This document shows positions 1 to 6,092 of a stretch of 7,737 nt of DNA, one piece after another. The stretch comes from Ornithinimicrobium sp. GTDB taxonomy: Bacteria > Actinomycetota > Actinomycetes > Actinomycetales > Dermatophilaceae. Positions within the stretch are counted from its first letter, which is position 1, and each line of letters starts with the position of its first letter. The translations under genes and the position numbers were made by a program. The DNA lies in contig JASKZT010000309.1 in the NCBI GenBank assembly GCA_030145965.1, positions 1 to 7,737 of the forward strand. The letters are read 5' to 3'. Under the pieces are notes generated by a model that searched no databases, was not told the DNA's origin, and saw only the letters and a list, made by a program, of their open reading frames with translations.

Positions 1-1035
1 GGCGCGACCGGCGGTGGGGCGCCGCCCCGCGGGCCCGCCCGCCCCGGCGGGCCTGGCGGGCGGCCTCCGCGCCGGCGGCGTCGCTACGGTCTGCGGCGCT
101 TCGTCGCCCTGCTCACCTTCGTCCTCGTCGCCTACCTCGTGACGATGGTCGTCGTCGTGTCCATGGTCTGGGGGAGCATCGGTCGGGTCGCCTCCAGCCC
201 GGACGTCGCCGACCGTCCCGCCGGCGGCTCCGGCGCGTCCTACCTCCTCGTCGGCACCGACAGCCGCGCGGAGCTGAGCGACGAGGAGCGCAGCGACTTC
301 GGCACGGGCGCCGCAGAGGGCTCGCGCGCCGACACGGTCATGCTGCTGCACGTCCCGACCTTCGGGGACCCCACGCTGGTCAGCCTGCCGCGCGACTCCT
401 ACCTGCCGGTCCGCGACCAGGGCACCAACAAGCTCAACGCCGCGCACGCCAGCGGCGGGCCGAAGCTGCTCGTCGACACCGTCGAGCAGGCGACCGACCT
501 GCGCATCGACGGGTACATGGAGATCGGCTTCGGCGGCTTCGTCGGGGTCGTGGAGGAGGTCGGCGGCGTCCGCATGTGTCTCGACGCGCCCGTGCAGGAC
601 GACAAGGCCCACATCGACCTGCAGGCCGGCTGCCAGGAGCTCACGGGGCCGGAGGCGCTGGGCTACGTGCGGATGCGCTACAGCGACCCGCGGGGCGACC
701 TCGGCCGGGTGGAGCGGCAGCGCCAGTTCCTGGCGGCCCTCGTCAACCGCATGGCCAGCCCCGCGACCGTGCTCAACCCGGTGCGGCTGCACTCGGTGGG
801 CACGGCGACCGGCGAGGCGATCGCGCTCGGCGAGGACACCTCCGTGCTCGAGGCCGGCCGGATGGCCTGGGCCATGCGCACGATCGCCGGTGGCGGTGGA
901 CACTCCCTCACCGTGCCCGTCGCCGACACGAACTACTCCACCCCCGTGGGCAGCACCGTCCTGTGGGACGAGGCGGGTGCGGCCGAGCTCTTCTCCTCCC
1001 TCCGCGAGGGCCGCGCCGTCACCGTCGAGCCCTGA
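1..1035 (+). CDS. LCP (LytR-CpsA-Psr) family cell-wall polymer ligase, 5'-truncated by window edge
   Basis: LCP proteins are membrane-anchored enzymes that move glycopolymers (teichoic acid, arabinogalactan or capsule type) from undecaprenyl-pyrophosphate carriers onto peptidoglycan, outside the membrane. The reading frame is open from base 1, so the true start lies upstream; the GTG at 139 falls inside the membrane helix and is not a credible start. In visible-residue numbering there is a Pro/Gly/Arg-rich cytoplasmic tail (1-33), one transmembrane helix (about 34-58) and the LCP domain (about 81-246). Family hallmarks are LLVGTDSR (82-89), an Arg/Asp pair in SRAD (108-111), SLPRDS (128-133, with Arg131 and Asp132) and the basic stretch RGDLGRVERQRQ (231-242). 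The C-terminal portion to residue 344 looks complete. The kinase gene follows 67 bases downstream on the same strand. The polymer it handles cannot be told from sequence. Confidence 0.93.
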   Translation, partial: GATGGGAPPRGPARPGGPGGRPPRRRRRYGLRRFVALLTFVLVAYLVTMVVVVSMVWGSIGRVASSPDVADRPAGGSGASYLLVGTDSRAELSDEERSDFGTGAAEGSRADTVMLLHVPTFGDPTLVSLPRDSYLPVRDQGTNKLNAAHASGGPKLLVDTVEQATDLRIDGYMEIGFGGFVGVVEEVGGVRMCLDAPVQDDKAHIDLQAGCQELTGPEALGYVRMRYSDPRGDLGRVERQRQFLAALVNRMASPATVLNPVRLHSVGTATGEAIALGEDTSVLEAGRMAWAMRTIAGGGGHSLTVPVADTNYSTPVGSTVLWDEAGAAELFSSLREGRAVTVEP

Positions 1036-1038
1036 GCC

Positions 1039-1052
1039 CGTCCCCCCGGACG
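1039..1052 (+). terminator. Small GC stem-loop after the LCP stop codon, possible weak terminator
   Basis: CGTCC (1039-1043) can pair with GGACG (1048-1052) across a four-C loop, starting 4 bases after the LCP stop. There is no T-run after it, which is common in G+C-rich actinobacteria but also means the call is weak. It could be chance in such G+C-rich DNA. Confidence 0.25.
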
Positions 1053-1061
1053 TCGTGCCGC

Positions 1062-1067
1062 TAGGGT
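1062..1067 (+). promoter_or_regulatory. Candidate -10 box upstream of the kinase gene
   Basis: TAGGGT fits the actinobacterial housekeeping -10 pattern TANNNT and is one of few A/T-containing hexamers in the LCP-kinase gap. It would place the transcript start near 1074, leaving a leader of about 30 bases that contains the strong ribosome binding site at 1091-1098. I see no clear TTGAC-type -35 at the usual distance. If real, the kinase can be expressed independently of the LCP gene. Confidence 0.35.
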
Positions 1068-1090
1068 CGACACGTCCGTCCCCACCCCCT

Positions 1091-1098
1091 GGAGGTGA
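1091..1098 (+). promoter_or_regulatory. Ribosome binding site that fixes the kinase start
   Basis: GGAGGTGA is close to a perfect match to the 16S anti-Shine-Dalgarno sequence and lies 4 bases before the GTG at 1103. It selects this GTG over more upstream in-frame starts that would overlap the LCP gene. Confidence 0.8.
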
Positions 1099-1102
1099 CC
1101 AC

Positions 1103-2926
1103 GTGCCGGAGGAGCACGACCCGGAGCCGGAGACGACCTCGGAGACCCCCGTCGGTGAGGACCCCCAGGTCGTCGCCGGCCGCTACCGCATCCTGCGCAC
1201 CCTCGGCCGCGGCGGAGGCGGCATCGTCTGGCTGGCGAAGGACGAGCACCTGGGCCGCGAGGTCGCCCTGAAGCGCGTCGCCGGAGAGGCCGACGCCGAG
1301 GTCCTCGTCACCCGGGGCCTGCGCGAGGCACGCACGAGCGCCGCCCTGGCCCACCACCACGTGGTGAGGGTCTACGACGCCTTCGAGCACGAGGGCTCGC
1401 CCTGGATCGTCATGGAGCACGTGCCGGGGCCGTCGCTCTCGGCGCTGCTCGAGGGCGGCCGGGCGCTGCCCGTCGGGCAGGTCGCCCGGATCGGCGCCCA
1501 GGTCGCCACGGCGCTCGCGGCGGCCCACGGTGCCGGGGTGGTGCACCGGGACGTCAAGCCGGGCAACGTCCTCCTGACCGACGAGTCCGGGCAGGACGCC
1601 AAGCTCACCGACTTCGGCATCGCCCGGGCCGAGGACGACCACCAGCTCACCCGCACCGGCATGGTGTCGGGCACCGCCGCCTACTTCTCCCCCGAGCTCG
1701 CCCGCGGCGAGGACCCGTCGGCCGCCTCCGACGTCTGGGCGCTGGGCGCCACGCTCTACGCCGCGGTCGAGGGCCGGCGGCCCTACCGCGACGCCGGCAA
1801 CCCCGTCGCCCAGCTGCACCTCATCGCCCGGGAGGCCCCGGACGCCCCGCGCCTGGCCGGCCCGCTCGAGCCGGTGCTGCGCGGCATGCTCGACCCCGAC
1901 CCCACCCGGCGCTGGACCGCCGAGCGAGCGGCGAGGGCGTTGAGCGAGGTCGCGCAGGGGCGCCCGCCCGGGGGCGCGGGGGCCGCGGCCTCGGCGCCGG
2001 CCGCAGGTGCCGCCGCGGCCACGACGTGGCAGCGCGACGGGGCCGACGGCGACGTGACCAGGCAGGTCTCGCCCGACGCCACCCGCCGTGTGCCGGTCCC
2101 CGCGTCCGCCCCGGCGGTCGGACGACCCCCCGCACCGGTGCGCAAGGGCGGGGACCACGCCTACGCCGCGCGCCCCCGCACGCCGAGCGTCCCCCCGGCC
2201 GGCCGTGGGGGCCGCCGTCGGACCCCCGTGGTCCTCGGCTGGCTCCTGGGCGTGCCGCTCGCCCTCCTCCTGGGGTGGCTGGTGTGGACCATCGCCACCG
2301 GCGAGCGGCCCGGGCCCGACGGGGCCACGACCACGAGCACGGCACCCCAGGGGGGCGCCGTCTCCGTCGAGGAGGCCGAGGGCGTCATCCAGGCCTTCTA
2401 CTCCGAGCTGCAGACCGAGGGCCTGGACACCGCCCGGCAGCACCTGAGCGAGCAGGTCTTCGCCGACCGCGGCGTCGCCGAGGACATCGACGAGGGGCTC
2501 ACGTCCGTGGACCTCTCCCCCCCGGCCTCCGAGCAGGTCGGCGACGACGTGCGGTCGGTCGTCCGGGCGACCTACACCTACGGGACGACGGTCATCGTCC
2601 AGGACGACACGCTGGTCGTCTCCCGCGTCGACGGGCAGCCCCTCATCGTCCGGCGCTCCAGCGACCTGGTCTCCAACGCACCGACAGAGGGGTCCGACCC
2701 GGCCGGCGGCGGCGAGGAGGCGCCCGAGGATGGAGACCCCGGCGAGGGAGACCCGGGTGAGGGAGACCCGGCCGAGGGGACCGGCGACGGCGACGGCAAC
2801 GGCAACGGCAACGGCAACAACGGTAATGGCTACGGCGACGGCGACGACGGCGCGGGGAGCACCGCCGGGGACGAGGGCGGCGGCAACGGCGGCCCCGGCA
2901 ACGGCGGCCAGGGTCGCGACGGCTGA
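1103..2926 (+). CDS. Transmembrane serine/threonine protein kinase with unnamed outer domain
   Basis: This is a eukaryotic-type (Hanks) kinase of 607 residues that should phosphorylate proteins on Ser/Thr from the cytoplasmic side of the membrane. The kinase domain (about 28-290) has the Gly-rich loop GRGGGG (35-40), the ATP-binding Lys57 in VALK, the catalytic HRDVKPGN with Asp150, and DFG with Asp170. Its activation segment carries candidate phosphorylation sites Thr183, Thr185, Ser189 and Thr191 and ends in SPE (196-198). An Ala/Pro/Arg-rich linker leads to one transmembrane helix (about 376-398). The outer part is a compact domain (about 420-525) and then a Gly/Asp/Asn/Glu low-complexity tail to the end. 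PASTA repeats, as in PknB, are absent. The outer domain has the look of a small NTF2/DUF4878-like alpha+beta fold, but that is inference. Ligand and substrates are unknown; the neighbouring LCP gene suggests an envelope role. Confidence 0.93.
   Translation: MPEEHDPEPETTSETPVGEDPQVVAGRYRILRTLGRGGGGIVWLAKDEHLGREVALKRVAGEADAEVLVTRGLREARTSAALAHHHVVRVYDAFEHEGSPWIVMEHVPGPSLSALLEGGRALPVGQVARIGAQVATALAAAHGAGVVHRDVKPGNVLLTDESGQDAKLTDFGIARAEDDHQLTRTGMVSGTAAYFSPELARGEDPSAASDVWALGATLYAAVEGRRPYRDAGNPVAQLHLIAREAPDAPRLAGPLEPVLRGMLDPDPTRRWTAERAARALSEVAQGRPPGGAGAAASAPAAGAAAATTWQRDGADGDVTRQVSPDATRRVPVPASAPAVGRPPAPVRKGGDHAYAARPRTPSVPPAGRGGRRRTPVVLGWLLGVPLALLLGWLVWTIATGERPGPDGATTTSTAPQGGAVSVEEAEGVIQAFYSELQTEGLDTARQHLSEQVFADRGVAEDIDEGLTSVDLSPPASEQVGDDVRSVVRATYTYGTTVIVQDDTLVVSRVDGQPLIVRRSSDLVSNAPTEGSDPAGGGEEAPEDGDPGEGDPGEGDPAEGTGDGDGNGNGNGNNGNGYGDGDDGAGSTAGDEGGGNGGPGNGGQGRDG
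2732..2776 (+). repeat. Three tandem 15-bp repeats encoding GDPGE
   Basis: Three adjacent copies (2732-2746, 2747-2761, 2762-2776) share the core GGAGACCC and end in GAG. They are in the kinase frame and encode GDPGE, GDPGE and GDPAE in the extracellular tail. The unit is a multiple of three, so copy-number change would alter tail length without a frameshift. Confidence 0.85.
2783..2818 (+). repeat. Hexanucleotide repeat (GGCGAC x2, GGCAAC x4) encoding Gly-Asp/Gly-Asn
   Basis: Two copies of GGCGAC (2783-2794) are followed by four perfect copies of GGCAAC (2795-2818). Degenerate units continue to about 2850. They lie in frame in the kinase's C-terminal tail and give a Gly-Asn/Gly-Asp dipeptide run. 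This is a simple-sequence repeat that could vary in length between strains while keeping the frame. Confidence 0.85.
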
Positions 2927-2930
2927 GCGG

Positions 2931-3995
2931 TCAGGCCTCAGGCATCGCCGCCTCGATGAGCTCGCTCGCGAGGTCGCCGATGCCCGTCACGGTGTCCCAG
3001 TCGACGTTGGCCAGCACGACCACGGTCGTGTCGGTCGCGGGCTGGTAGCGGGAGACCGCGGCGGTGCCAGGGTCACCGCCGTCCTTACCGAAGACGCCGT
3101 CGTAGCGCACCTCCACGCCGTAGCCGACGGCCCAGCGCCCGCCCTCGTCGGCGCGCGGGGTGAGGACGTCCTCGGGGGCGACGCCGCGCCATACCCCGCC
3201 CCGGGCCACGGCGCGGAGGAAGCGCTCGACGTCCTGGGCGCCGACCACGCCGCCGCCGTCCCCGCCGCCCCGGGCGGGCACGGAGTAGACGTTGGTGCGC
3301 CACGGGCCGCCCTCGGCCAGCGGGGGCAGGTAGCCGGTCGCGACGTCCGGGTGGACCTCGTCGAGGGCCGGGTAGCCGCTGGCGGTCATGCCCGCCGGCG
3401 CGAAGACCCGCGCGGTCACGGCCTCGTCGAAGGGCAGGCCCGACACGTGGGAGAGCAGGATGCCGAGGAGGACGTAGCCGGCGTTGCTGTAGTGGTAGGC
3501 GGTGCCGGGCGGGCAGACGGGCGGGCGGTCGGCGAAGAGCGGCAGGATCGCGCGGTCGTCCCGGACCCGGTAGTTGGGCAGGTCGGCCCAGATGGCGGCG
3601 TAGTCCTCGCAGTAGCCGGGCAGGTCCTCGTCCTCCTCGGCGTAGTCGGCGATCCCGGAGGTGTGGGAGAGCAGGTGGTGCACGGTCACCTCGGGCGCGA
3701 GGGTGCTCGGGCGCAGCTCGGCAGGGAGCACGTCGACGACGGCGTCGTGGACGCCCACCTCGCCGCGCCCGACCGCGTCGAGCACACCCACCGCGGTGAA
3801 CATCTTGCTCAGGGAGGCGGTCGCGAAGCGGGTGCCCCGGGTGACGGGGACGGCTCCGGGACGGTCGGCCAGCCCGTGGCAGGACTCGTGGAGCACCTCC
3901 TGCCCGCGGGTGGCGCGCAGGATGCCGGAGAAGTGCGCCTCGGTCTCGAGGGCTCGGGCCCGGTCGGCGATCTGTCGCCACTGCTGGTCGGTCAC
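2931..3995 (-). CDS. Serine hydrolase of the beta-lactamase / class C (DD-peptidase-esterase) family
   Basis: This 354-residue protein has the penicillin-recognising fold of class C beta-lactamases, DD-peptidases and family VIII esterases. Substrate cannot be set from sequence. The SxxK motif is SLSK (Ser61 nucleophile, Lys64), the second motif is YSN (Tyr169-Asn171), and a third KDG motif begins at Lys304 in the GKDGGDPG segment, matching the KTG/HxG position. The family signature LLSHTSGI (108-115) is also present. No signal peptide or membrane helix is visible at the N-terminus, so a cytoplasmic location is likely, which favours an esterase or peptidase role over antibiotic resistance. The GTG at 3995 is the only start codon in this frame between the upstream gene's stop and the conserved domain. 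The gene lies 40 bases after the PEP-mutase-like gene and ends 4 bases from the kinase's stop on the other strand. Confidence 0.9.
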   Translation of the reverse strand: MTDQQWRQIADRARALETEAHFSGILRATRGQEVLHESCHGLADRPGAVPVTRGTRFATASLSKMFTAVGVLDAVGRGEVGVHDAVVDVLPAELRPSTLAPEVTVHHLLSHTSGIADYAEEDEDLPGYCEDYAAIWADLPNYRVRDDRAILPLFADRPPVCPPGTAYHYSNAGYVLLGILLSHVSGLPFDEAVTARVFAPAGMTASGYPALDEVHPDVATGYLPPLAEGGPWRTNVYSVPARGGGDGGGVVGAQDVERFLRAVARGGVWRGVAPEDVLTPRADEGGRWAVGYGVEVRYDGVFGKDGGDPGTAAVSRYQPATDTTVVVLANVDWDTVTGIGDLASELIEAAMPEA

Positions 3996-4001
3996 CGTGC
4001 C

Positions 4002-4007
4002 AGTCTG
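4002..4007 (-). promoter_or_regulatory. Very weak -10-like box before the serine hydrolase start
   Basis: On the minus strand, CAGACT is followed by six bases and then the GTG at 3995. It matches TANNNT only at the second and sixth positions. The spacing is the same as for the better leaderless candidate at 7117-7122, and there is no good ribosome binding site here. A leaderless start or read-through from the upstream gene are both possible. Confidence 0.2.
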
Positions 4008-4013
4008 CCGTGT

Positions 4014-4026
4014 CCCCGGGACGGGG
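4014..4026 (-). terminator. Short GC hairpin between the PEP-mutase-like and serine hydrolase genes
   Basis: CCCCG and CGGGG arms (4014-4018 and 4022-4026) surround a 3-base loop, about 10 bases after the TAA stop of the upstream gene on the minus strand. There is no T-run. It could attenuate transcription between the two genes or be chance in G+C-rich DNA. Confidence 0.25.
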
Positions 4027-4035
4027 CGCGAAGGG

Positions 4036-4860
4036 TTATCCAGGCAGGTCAGGAGTGGTGCGGTGCAGCGCGTCGACGTCCGGCAGGTCGGCGAAGGAGC
4101 CGAACGTGCCGGACCCGGCGATCTCCTGGGCGGCCGCCAGCCAGGCGCGCCAGGCGGTCTTGGCCAGGGCCCCGCCGGTGCTGACGCGGCGCACGCCGAG
4201 CCCTGCTGCCTCCTGGACGGTGACGAACGGCGCGTGCACGAGCAGGTTGACCGGCAGGTCCCCCGCGGCCTCCACGACCGCGCTGATCTGCACCGCGGTC
4301 GTGATGCCCGGCGCGTAGAGGCAGTCCGCCCCGGCTGAGGCGTACGCCCGCAGCCGGCGCACCGTCTCCTCCAGGTCCGGCCGGCCGGCGACGAAGCCCT
4401 CGGACCGCGCCGTGAGCAGGACGCCGGAGCCGCTGCGGTCGATCGCCTCGCGGGCCGCCGCGACCCGGTCGGCGGCCAGGTCGAGGGCCAGGAGGGGCTC
4501 GTCGCCCTCGCGGGCGGAGTCCTCGAGCGACAGGCCCGCGACACCGGTCCGCGCCGCGCGGCCCACGGTCCGGGCGACGTCCTCCGGGCGGACCGCGTAG
4601 CCGTCCTCGAGGTCGGCGTTCACCGGCACCTCGACGGCGCCGGCGACGGCCTCGAGGTGGGCCAGCACGGCCTCGAGCGGCATCTCGGTGTCCGCGCGAC
4701 CGGTCGTCCAGGCCAGGCCGGAGCTCGTCGTGGCCAGCGCGGGGAAGCCCATGGCCGCCAGCACGCGGGCGCTGCCGACGTCCCACGGGTTGGGCATGAC
4801 GAAGCAGCCGGAGGCGTGCAGCCGCCGGAACTGCGCGACCCGCTCGTCCTGGACGCCCAC
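4036..4860 (-). CDS. Isocitrate lyase / phosphoenolpyruvate mutase family protein
   Basis: This 274-residue alpha/beta-barrel enzyme belongs to the superfamily that makes or breaks C-C, C-P or C-O bonds next to a carboxylate, using Mg2+. Family marks are MPNPWDVGSA (22-31), the segment SSGLAW (46-51), the metal-site region VNADLEDGYA (80-89, with Asp83, Glu85 and Asp86), SLEDS with Glu113, and TARSE with Arg152. The KKCGH catalytic motif of true isocitrate and methylisocitrate lyases is absent, so it is probably neither; a PEP-mutase-like or oxaloacetate hydrolase-like activity is more likely but unproven. The start is a GTG at 4858-4860, with GGGGG just before it as a poor ribosome binding site. 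The acyl-CoA dehydrogenase stop lies only 9 bases upstream, so the two are very likely co-transcribed and translationally coupled. The stop is TAA, unlike the TGA of its neighbours. Confidence 0.9.
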   Translation of the reverse strand: MGVQDERVAQFRRLHASGCFVMPNPWDVGSARVLAAMGFPALATTSSGLAWTTGRADTEMPLEAVLAHLEAVAGAVEVPVNADLEDGYAVRPEDVARTVGRAARTGVAGLSLEDSAREGDEPLLALDLAADRVAAAREAIDRSGSGVLLTARSEGFVAGRPDLEETVRRLRAYASAGADCLYAPGITTAVQISAVVEAAGDLPVNLLVHAPFVTVQEAAGLGVRRVSTGGALAKTAWRAWLAAAQEIAGSGTFGSFADLPDVDALHRTTPDLPG

Positions 4861-4869
4861 GGCCCCCGC

Positions 4870-6030
4870 TCAGCCCTTGAGCAGCTGGCGGGCCATGACG
4901 ATGCGCTGGACCTGGTTGGTCCCCTCGTAGATCTGGGTGATCTTGGCGTCGCGCATCATGCGCTCGACGGGGAAGTCCTTGGTGTAGCCGTAGCCGCCGA
5001 AGAGCTGCACCGCGTCGGTGGTGATCTCCATGGCGGCGTCGGAGGCGTAGCACTTGGCGGCGGCGCCGAAGAAGGGCAGGTCGGGGTCGTTGCGCTCGGA
5101 CTTCGCGGCGGCGACGTAGACCATCTGCCGCGCGGCCTCGAGCTTCATCGCCATGTCGGCGAGCATGAACTGCACACCCTGGAACTCCGCGACGGCCCTG
5201 CCGAACTGCTTGCGCTCCTTGACGTACGCGACGGCCGCGTCCAGCGCGCCCTGGGCGATGCCCACGGCCTGCGCGCCGATCGTGACGCGGGTGTGGTCCA
5301 GGGTGCGCAGCGCGATCCTGAGGCCCTCGCCGGGCGCGCCGACCATCCGGTCACCGGGGATGCGGCAGTCGTCGAAGTGCAGCTCGCGGGTGGGGCTCCC
5401 CTTGATGCCCAGCTTCCTCTCGGGCGCGCCGAAGGAGAACCCCTCGTCGGCCTTCTCCACGACGAAGGCGGTGACGTTGCGGCCGCGCGGACCGTCGGGG
5501 TCGGTCACGGCCAGCACCGTGTAGTACTCCGAGACCCCCGCGTTGGTGATCCAGGACTTCTGCCCGTTCAAGACGAAGGAACCGTCCGCCTGCTCGACCG
5601 CCCGGCAGGTCATCCCGGCGGTGTCGGAGCCGGCTCCGGCCTCGGACAGGCCGTAGGAGAACATCGCCTCGCCGCGGGCCACGGGCGGCAGGTACCTCGC
5701 CTTGACCTCGTCGCCGGCGGCCAGGATGAGCGGCATCGTGCCGAGCTTGTTGACCGCCGGGATGAGCGAGGAGCTCGCGCACGCCCGGGCCACCTCCTCG
5801 ATGACGATGCAGGTCGCCAGGGCGTCGGCGCCGACGCCGTCGTACTCCTCGGCGATGTGGGGGGCGTGGAAGTCGGTGGCCACCAGCGCCCTGAGCGCCT
5901 CCTCCGGGAACCGGCTCTCCTCGTCGACGGCCGCCGCGTGCGGGGCGATCTGCTCGTCGGCCACCTCGCGCAGGGCCTCGCGCAACGCCTCGTGATCCTC
6001 GCTGATCCGGAACAGGTCGAAGTCGCTCAT
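4870..6030 (-). CDS. Short-chain-type acyl-CoA dehydrogenase (FadE25/BCD-like)
   Basis: This is an FAD-dependent enzyme that oxidises acyl-CoA thioesters to trans-2-enoyl-CoA in fatty acid or branched-chain amino acid breakdown, passing electrons to an electron-transfer flavoprotein. Its 386 residues match the family's usual length with all three domains: N-terminal helical (about 1-120), beta middle (about 121-235) and C-terminal helical (236-386). Both family signatures are present: GLSEAGAGSD (127-136) and the QLFGGYGY...RMMRD segment (342-361). The catalytic base is Glu369 in YEGT, the position used by short-chain and butyryl-type members. The start is ATG at 6028-6030, with a -10-like TAGGCT 7 bases ahead and no ribosome binding site, suggesting a leaderless message. 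Location near purK-purE recalls the mycobacterial purK-purE-fadE25 order. Exact chain length or branched substrate is not determinable. Confidence 0.95.
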   Translation of the reverse strand: MSDFDLFRISEDHEALREALREVADEQIAPHAAAVDEESRFPEEALRALVATDFHAPHIAEEYDGVGADALATCIVIEEVARACASSSLIPAVNKLGTMPLILAAGDEVKARYLPPVARGEAMFSYGLSEAGAGSDTAGMTCRAVEQADGSFVLNGQKSWITNAGVSEYYTVLAVTDPDGPRGRNVTAFVVEKADEGFSFGAPERKLGIKGSPTRELHFDDCRIPGDRMVGAPGEGLRIALRTLDHTRVTIGAQAVGIAQGALDAAVAYVKERKQFGRAVAEFQGVQFMLADMAMKLEAARQMVYVAAAKSERNDPDLPFFGAAAKCYASDAAMEITTDAVQLFGGYGYTKDFPVERMMRDAKITQIYEGTNQVQRIVMARQLLKG

Positions 6031-6037
6031 GCGGTGC

Positions 6038-6043
6038 AGCCTA
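6038..6043 (-). promoter_or_regulatory. Candidate -10 box for leaderless acyl-CoA dehydrogenase transcript
   Basis: On the minus strand, TAGGCT (a TANNNT match) is followed by 7 bases and then the ATG at 6030. That spacing puts transcription start at or next to the start codon. No Shine-Dalgarno sequence is visible, which agrees with leaderless translation, common in actinobacteria. No clear -35 is seen. Confidence 0.45.
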
Positions 6044-6067
6044 CTGCCGGGTCGGGACCGTCCCTCA

Positions 6068-6092
6068 CCGGCCTGACGTGGACGTCAGCCGG
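6068..6092 (-). terminator. Inverted repeat over the LLM gene's stop codon: terminator or operator
   Basis: The arms CTGACGT and ACGTCAG (6073-6079 and 6082-6088) flank a 2-base centre. They are extended by CCGG on both outer sides with one extra C (6072) in one arm, giving about 11 paired positions with a single bulge. The repeat overlaps the LLM stop codon (6085-6087) and lies 25 bases upstream of the acyl-CoA dehydrogenase -10 candidate. There is no T-run. It could end the upstream transcript, or as a DNA palindrome be a binding site for a dimeric regulator. Confidence 0.45.

Noticed and set aside
139..141. GTG at 139 as the LCP start
   Set aside because: It falls in the middle of the transmembrane helix. 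The frame is open to base 1, with a typical basic cytoplasmic tail before the helix.
576..1064. Plus-strand frame overlapping the 3' half of the LCP gene
   Set aside because: Arg/Pro/Gly/Ala-rich translation in the wrong frame of a gene with clear LCP motifs; no independent support.
890..1102. Upstream extension of the kinase frame into the LCP gene
   Set aside because: The added Pro/Ser/Thr-rich residues come from reading the LCP gene out of frame. The GGAGGTGA site places the start at GTG 1103.
1061..2443. Long minus-strand frame opposite the kinase
   Set aside because: It is an antisense shadow of a G+C-rich gene. The kinase motifs on the plus strand are complete and the opposite translation is Gly/Arg-rich with no recognisable domain.
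2730..4184. Long plus-strand frame across the serine hydrolase gene
   Set aside because: It is an antisense shadow. The minus-strand translation has SxxK, YxN and HTSG motifs in order, while the plus translation is repetitive Thr/Ala then Gly/Val/Asp-rich.
3996..4544. Upstream extension of the serine hydrolase frame into the PEP-mutase-like gene
   Set aside because: The extension is an Arg/Pro/Ser-rich out-of-frame reading of a well-supported gene. The conserved domain begins just after the GTG at 3995.
6054..6064. Small palindrome GGGAC-C-GTCCC upstream of the acyl-CoA dehydrogenase
   Set aside because: Arms are only 5 bases and such matches are expected by chance in G+C-rich DNA. The longer repeat at 6068-6092 is the better candidate for a site in this gap.
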